Below, in pieces: positions 13,755 to 17,472 of a DNA stretch of 17,472 nucleotides. Position numbers and translations under genes: made by a program. Below the pieces are notes generated by a model. It worked only from the letters and a program-made list of their open reading frames with translations. It was not told the DNA's origin and did not search any database. This stretch comes from CAXBID01 sp049791475 (GTDB taxonomy: Bacteria > Bacteroidota > Bacteroidia > Flavobacteriales > Flavobacteriaceae), in NCBI GenBank assembly GCA_049791475.1, contig JBAQZZ010000295.1:1-17472 (forward strand), read 5' to 3'. Every line of letters begins with the position of its first letter. Position 1 is the stretch's first letter.

Positions 13755-13844
13755 ACAATATGAGTTTATTGCGATAAATATACTTTTAAATTATTAAAAC
13801 TTAAAGTCGCTAAAGTGTATATTTATAGAATCATAATTATATGT

Positions 13845-15209
13845 ATGGAGCAAATTATTAAAACCTTTTCAGATTATGCTTGGGGTTTACCCTTAGTAAT
13901 TTTATTAATTGGCGGCGGATTGTATCTTTTAATTTTATCAAAGTTTTTACCATTTCGATATTTGGGTCATGCTATTCAAGTGCTACGAGGTAAGTATGAC
14001 GACCCAAATGACCCAGGACAAATTTCACATTTTAAGGCTTTAACAACAGCATTATCTTCTACTATTGGCATGGGAAATATTGCTGGTGTTGCAGTGGCTA
14101 TATCTGTTGGTGGTCCAGGGGCCATGTTTTGGATGTGGATAAGTGCCATTGTGGGTATGTCTACCAAATTTTTTACATCATCATTAGCTATTATGTATCG
14201 TGGTAAAGATAGTGCCGGCGAATTACAAGGTGGTCCCATGTATTTTATAGTGGAAGGTTTAGGTAAGTCTTGGAAACCTTTAGCCATTATGTTTAGTGTA
14301 TTTGCTATGATTGGTGCGTTGCCTGTTGTAAATGTTAATCAATTAACCCAGGCAATAAACGATATTATATTAACCCCAAATGGTATAGAAGTTGGATTAA
14401 AATCGAATCTTATTTTAGCTTTTATATTAGTGGCACTAACCTCAGTAATTATTTTTGGTGGTTTAAAGCGCATAAGTAATGCGGCATCTAAAATGGTGCC
14501 TTCTATGGTTCTATTATATTTTATATTGGTTTTATTTATTTTAATTTCTAACTATGAAGTGGTACCGAAATATTTCATAATGATTTTTACAGATGCTTTT
14601 TTAGCAGATTATTATGAGGGTGATGCCTTTATGGGTGGTGTTTTAGGAGCTTTAATTTTATTAGGAATTCGTAGAGGTGCGTTTTCAAATGAAGCAGGTA
14701 TAGGTACAGCGCCTATGGCTCATGGTGCGGCAAAAACTGATGAGCCAGTTCGTGAAGGTTTAGTGGCTATGTTAGGCCCTGCAATAGATACTTTAATGGT
14801 ATGTACGCTAACTGCTTTGGCTATTTTAGTTACTGGCGTCTGGGAAACCACTTCAGATAATGGCGTAAGTTTAACGGCATCTGCATTTAGTAACGCAATG
14901 CCTGTTTACGGTAGTTATTTGCTCATGGTTTGTGTCTTGATTTTTAGTATATCTTCATTATTTTCTTATGCGTATTATGGTTCAAAATGTTTGTCGTTTT
15001 TAATTGGCGCAGATAAAAAGCACTATTATAATTACATATATATCCTTAGTATTGTATTAGCTGCCACAACACCATTTAGCGTGATGTTGAATTTAATTGA
15101 TGGCGTTTTTGCACTCATGGCTATACCAACTATGTTAGCTACTATTATTATGGCACCACGAGTAACAAAAGAAATTAAGGCATATTTTAAACGTGTTAAT
15201 GAAGACTAA
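13845..15209 (+). CDS. Sodium:alanine/glycine symporter, AGCS family
   Basis: The 454-residue inner-membrane protein has about eleven membrane segments and the diagnostic AGCS blocks: TIGMGNIAGVAVAI (73-86), ELQGGPMYFIVEG (126-138), and SNEAGIGTAPMAHGAAKTDEP (281 onward) followed by VREGLVAMLGP. AGCS carriers import alanine, glycine or related small amino acids with sodium ions. The Gly-Asn-Ile-Ala-Gly segment lines the substrate pocket in known structures. The start is the ATG at 13845 (MEQIIKTF); a GTG ten codons upstream is in frame but adds only an implausible hydrophobic lead. The acyltransferase gene is divergent and 90 bp away. With PepD nearby this suggests peptide and amino-acid use, though genomic co-location alone is weak evidence. 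Confidence 0.95.
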   Translation: MEQIIKTFSDYAWGLPLVILLIGGGLYLLILSKFLPFRYLGHAIQVLRGKYDDPNDPGQISHFKALTTALSSTIGMGNIAGVAVAISVGGPGAMFWMWISAIVGMSTKFFTSSLAIMYRGKDSAGELQGGPMYFIVEGLGKSWKPLAIMFSVFAMIGALPVVNVNQLTQAINDIILTPNGIEVGLKSNLILAFILVALTSVIIFGGLKRISNAASKMVPSMVLLYFILVLFILISNYEVVPKYFIMIFTDAFLADYYEGDAFMGGVLGALILLGIRRGAFSNEAGIGTAPMAHGAAKTDEPVREGLVAMLGPAIDTLMVCTLTALAILVTGVWETTSDNGVSLTASAFSNAMPVYGSYLLMVCVLIFSISSLFSYAYYGSKCLSFLIGADKKHYYNYIYILSIVLAATTPFSVMLNLIDGVFALMAIPTMLATIIMAPRVTKEIKAYFKRVNED

Positions 15210-15297
15210 TTATAATTTAAATACCCCTGTTTTCGAAAGATTAGCCCCTCTATAAATTTTAGATAATAATTACATTTACCTTTTTTAGATATTAATT

Positions 15298-15555
15298 ATG
15301 AAAGATAAAAACAACGCAAAAGCCTATTGGAAAGAAAACATTAAATATGTTCTCATCTTAATGTTGATATGGTTTATCGTTTCATTCGGTGCCGGCATTT
15401 TATTTAAAGATGCTTTAAACAGTATAAAAATTGGGGGCTTTAAACTAGGGTTTTGGTTCGCACAACAGGGTTCTATGTATGTGTTTGTAATACTCATATT
15501 TGTTTACGTTCGATTGATGAATAAATTGGATAAAAAATATGGATATGACGAATAG
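15298..15555 (+). CDS. DUF4212 small subunit of a sodium:solute symporter
   Basis: The 85-residue protein has two membrane helices (about 13-32 and 48-68) with the family signatures WFIVSFGAGILF and KLGFWFAQQGSMYVFV. The charged tail is RLMNKLDKKYGYDE. These small subunits are encoded immediately before the large SSS-family subunit and are thought to form a two-part acetate or small-carboxylate carrier, comparable in layout to yjcH before actP in Escherichia coli. The next gene starts inside this one (overlap 17 nt from the first ATG, 11 from the second), so translation is probably coupled. A possible weak promoter (TACATTTA) lies near 15273-15280, but it misses the last G of the consensus. 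Confidence 0.92.
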   Translation: MKDKNNAKAYWKENIKYVLILMLIWFIVSFGAGILFKDALNSIKIGGFKLGFWFAQQGSMYVFVILIFVYVRLMNKLDKKYGYDE

Positions 15556-17275
15556 TATTTTTTTAGTAGAGTCGATAGGCGTTCAAAATTGGACCTATAT
15601 TTTAGTGGGAATTACATTTACAATTTATATAGGAATTGCTATTTGGACCAGAGCAGGTTCTACCAAGGAATTTTATGTTGCTGGTAGTGGTGTGTCTCCA
15701 TTAGCCAATGGTATGGCAACTGCCGCCGATTGGATGAGTGCCGCATCATTTATATCTATGGCAGGAATTATTTCCTTTGCGGGATATGATGGTGCCGTGT
15801 ATTTGATGGGATGGACTGGTGGCTATGTGCTTTTAGCCTTATTGTTAGCACCTTATTTACGCAAGTTTGGAAAGTTTACAGTTCCTGATTTTATAGGTGA
15901 TCGTTACTATTCTAATACAGCGCGTTTTGTAGGTGTTGTTTGTGCGCTTTTAGTCTCTTTTACCTATGTAGCAGGACAAATGCGAGGGGTAGGATTAGTC
16001 TTTTCTCGTTTCTTAGAAGTTGATATTAATACCGGTGTTATCATCGGGATGATTATCGTTTTATTTTATGCTGTTTTAGGAGGCATGAAGGGGATTACCT
16101 ATACACAAGTAGCACAATATTGCGTACTTATTTTTGCCTTTATGGTGCCTGCTATTTTCATATCCATTCAAATGACAGGAAACCCCATTCCACAATTAGG
16201 CTTTGGGAGTACATTATCTGATGGTTCTGGAACGTATTTACTCGATAAATTAGATGGATTAAGCACGGATTTAGGTTTTAATGAATATACCGAAGGCTCA
16301 AAATCAATGGTTGATGTGTTTGCTATAACATTAGCACTAATGGTAGGTACAGCAGGATTACCACATGTTATTGTGCGTTTCTTTACAGTAAAACGCGTTA
16401 AAGATGCTCGTAAATCTGCAGGTATTGCTTTATTGCTTATTGTTATTCTATATACCACAGCACCTGCTGTTGCAGTATTTGCGAGAACAAATATGATTGA
16501 AACGGTTTCTAATCAGCCTTATTCAGGTGTGCCAGAATGGTTTAAAAAATGGGAAACTACGGGTTTAATAACTTTTACAGATAAAAATAATGACGGATTT
16601 ATTCAATATGTGGCAGATAAAGAAAAAAACGAATTGGTTGTCGATAATGATATCATGGTTTTAGCGAACCCCGAAATTGCCCAATTACCAGATTGGGTTA
16701 TTGCATTAGTTGCAGCGGGAGCATTAGCTGCAGCATTATCAACAGCTGCAGGATTATTATTGGTGATTTCATCATCAGTTTCACATGATTTAATAAAGAA
16801 AATGGTGAATCCGAATATCTCAGAAAAAGGTGAATTAATAGCAGCACGATTGTCGGCAGTTGTTGCTGTTTGTGTAGCGGGTTATTTTGGAATCAACCCA
16901 CCAGGATTTGTTGCAGCAACAGTGGCGTTGGCATTTGGTTTAGCAGCAGCTTCCTTTTTTCCGGCCATAATTTTAGGTATTTTTTATAAACGGATGAATA
17001 AAGAAGGCGCTATTGCTGGTATGGTGGTTGGTATTACAGCGATGCTTTTATATATGGTTAAATATCGATTAGGATGGTTTGACGACGAACTTCCTAGTAA
17101 AAGTGAATGGTGGTTCGGAATTTCTCCCGAAGGTTTTGGTAGTATCGCTATGATTCTTAATTTTATTGTTTCAATAGTGATTATGAAATTCACAAAAGCA
17201 CCACCAATGGAAGTTCAAGACATTGTCGAAAATATTAGAATACCAAGTGGAGCAGGAGAAGCAACAGAACATTAG
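15539..17275 (+). CDS. Sodium:solute symporter large subunit (acetate-type, VC_2705-like)
   Basis: The 578-residue protein shows the SSS fold with about 13 membrane segments. Signatures include FYVAGSGVSPLANGMATAAD (45-64), WTGGYVLLALLLAPYLRKFG (92-111), VPDFIGDRYYS (115-125) and the conserved SSS block GTAGLPHVIVRFFTV (270-284). The late core GALAAALSTAAGLLLVISSS (394-413) holds the candidate sodium-site serines. Two external loops are larger than in plain ActP: about 222-258, and 322-386, which contains DKNNDGFIQY (348-357), an EF-hand-like calcium loop lacking the usual acidic residue at position 12. The start could be the ATG at 15539 or that at 15545. With the small subunit before it and acetyl-CoA synthetase after it, acetate uptake is the best guess; pyruvate or propionate remain possible. 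Confidence 0.94.
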   Translation: MDMTNSIFLVESIGVQNWTYILVGITFTIYIGIAIWTRAGSTKEFYVAGSGVSPLANGMATAADWMSAASFISMAGIISFAGYDGAVYLMGWTGGYVLLALLLAPYLRKFGKFTVPDFIGDRYYSNTARFVGVVCALLVSFTYVAGQMRGVGLVFSRFLEVDINTGVIIGMIIVLFYAVLGGMKGITYTQVAQYCVLIFAFMVPAIFISIQMTGNPIPQLGFGSTLSDGSGTYLLDKLDGLSTDLGFNEYTEGSKSMVDVFAITLALMVGTAGLPHVIVRFFTVKRVKDARKSAGIALLLIVILYTTAPAVAVFARTNMIETVSNQPYSGVPEWFKKWETTGLITFTDKNNDGFIQYVADKEKNELVVDNDIMVLANPEIAQLPDWVIALVAAGALAAALSTAAGLLLVISSSVSHDLIKKMVNPNISEKGELIAARLSAVVAVCVAGYFGINPPGFVAATVALAFGLAAASFFPAIILGIFYKRMNKEGAIAGMVVGITAMLLYMVKYRLGWFDDELPSKSEWWFGISPEGFGSIAMILNFIVSIVIMKFTKAPPMEVQDIVENIRIPSGAGEATEH

Positions 17276-17304
17276 GAATAAGTAAAATTTAATGATTAAT
17301 TTAT

Positions 17305-17323
17305 TCTTTCCCTTTGGGAAAGA
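17305..17323 (+). repeat. Perfect hairpin between the symporter and acs genes
   Basis: TCTTTCCC and GGGAAAGA form an 8-bp perfect stem around a TTT loop. No T run follows on either strand, so it is not a normal terminator. It lies 29 bp after the symporter stop and 22 bp before the acs start, where it could stabilise or process the mRNA. Confidence 0.5.
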
Positions 17324-17345
17324 TGTATGAAAGACAGAAAGGGCT

Positions 17346-17472
17346 ATGAGTAACTATCACATAAAACATTTAGAAGAATACTATCAAGTTTATCGAAAAT
17401 CTGTTAGAGAACCCGAAAATTTTTGGGAAGAAATAGCCGAAGAACATTTTATGTGGCGCAAAAAATGGGATA
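17346..17472 (+). CDS. acs: Acetyl-CoA synthetase, N-terminal fragment
   Basis: The gene is cut by the window end; 42 residues are visible. MSNYHIKHLEEYYQVYRKSV followed by REPENFWEEIAEEHFMWRKKWD is the ACAS_N domain that opens AMP-forming acetyl-CoA synthetases, with the typical P-x-x-FW and W-x-x-x-W spacing. The enzyme makes acetyl-CoA from acetate, ATP and CoA in the cytoplasm. Its place 70 bp after the DUF4212/SSS pair completes an acetate uptake and activation operon. Propionyl-CoA synthetase has a related N-terminus, but the context favours acetate. Confidence 0.85.
   Translation, partial: MSNYHIKHLEEYYQVYRKSVREPENFWEEIAEEHFMWRKKWD

Noticed and set aside
13815..13844. GTG start for the sodium:alanine symporter
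   Set aside because: It adds ten mostly Ile/Tyr residues before the normal MEQIIKTF start, which has its own ATG.
1..17472. CRISPR arrays, tRNA/rRNA genes, defence or toxin-antitoxin systems
   Set aside because: No regularly spaced direct repeats, no tRNA-like cloverleaf and no recognisable defence or toxin gene were seen on reading; automated scans were not possible.

Overview
The window looks like chromosomal DNA from a member of the Flavobacteriaceae (Bacteroidota). The sequence is AT-rich. Likely promoters carry the phylum's -7 box TAnnTTTG rather than a TATAAT box, and gene starts lack obvious Shine-Dalgarno sequences. Several families typical of the group are present: a carboxypeptidase-D-regulatory-like secreted protein, a DEAD-box helicase with a DbpA-like domain and an RG-rich tail, a DUF3810 protein, an M20C dipeptidase, and the DUF4212/symporter/Acs acetate module. 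This placement rests on recognition alone, since no search was run.

Layout. Positions 1-193 hold the 3' end of a VOC (glyoxalase-fold) gene, facing a secreted protein gene (245-1021) across a bidirectional terminator. Next, on the minus strand, is an RNA helicase (1127-2971) with a clear promoter and a leader of about 150 nt carrying three tandem hairpins. The roughly 560 bp upstream of that promoter is accessory DNA: a short protein-like remnant, a dispersed-repeat half, and a structured repeat (copy A) split by a 140-bp MITE with a perfect 8-bp target duplication. Copy A abuts the 3' end of a serine-hydrolase lipoprotein gene (3686-4882). An STE24-like M48 protease (5112-6344) and a SpoU/TrmH-type RNA methyltransferase (6442-7236) follow in tandem, separated by an imperfect palindrome. 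The methyltransferase is divergent from a lipoprotein gene (7406-8197) with interlocking promoters. That gene converges, with a 4-nt overlap, on a small secreted-protein gene (8194-8559). A truncated amidohydrolase 3' end (8664-8900) precedes a DUF3810 membrane protein (8941-10011), which is divergent from pepD (10085-11545).

A second, intact copy of the structured repeat (copy B, 11558-11694) again sits just downstream of an unrelated minus-strand lipoprotein gene (11701-12099). After it come a TfoX-N protein overlapping a DUF1624-type membrane acyltransferase. On the plus strand are a sodium:alanine/glycine symporter and an acetate-uptake cluster: DUF4212 small subunit, SSS symporter, and the start of acetyl-CoA synthetase.

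The most interesting non-coding signals are the two structured repeats, each placed a few bases 3' of a cargo-like gene. They share a GCGA-capped hairpin with one compensatory base-pair change, and their gene-distal ends fit the integron-type GTTRRRY core. The MITE inside copy A and the helicase leader come next. Most coding regions are ordinary core or transport genes. No complete novel multi-gene system, CRISPR array, tRNA or rRNA was seen.
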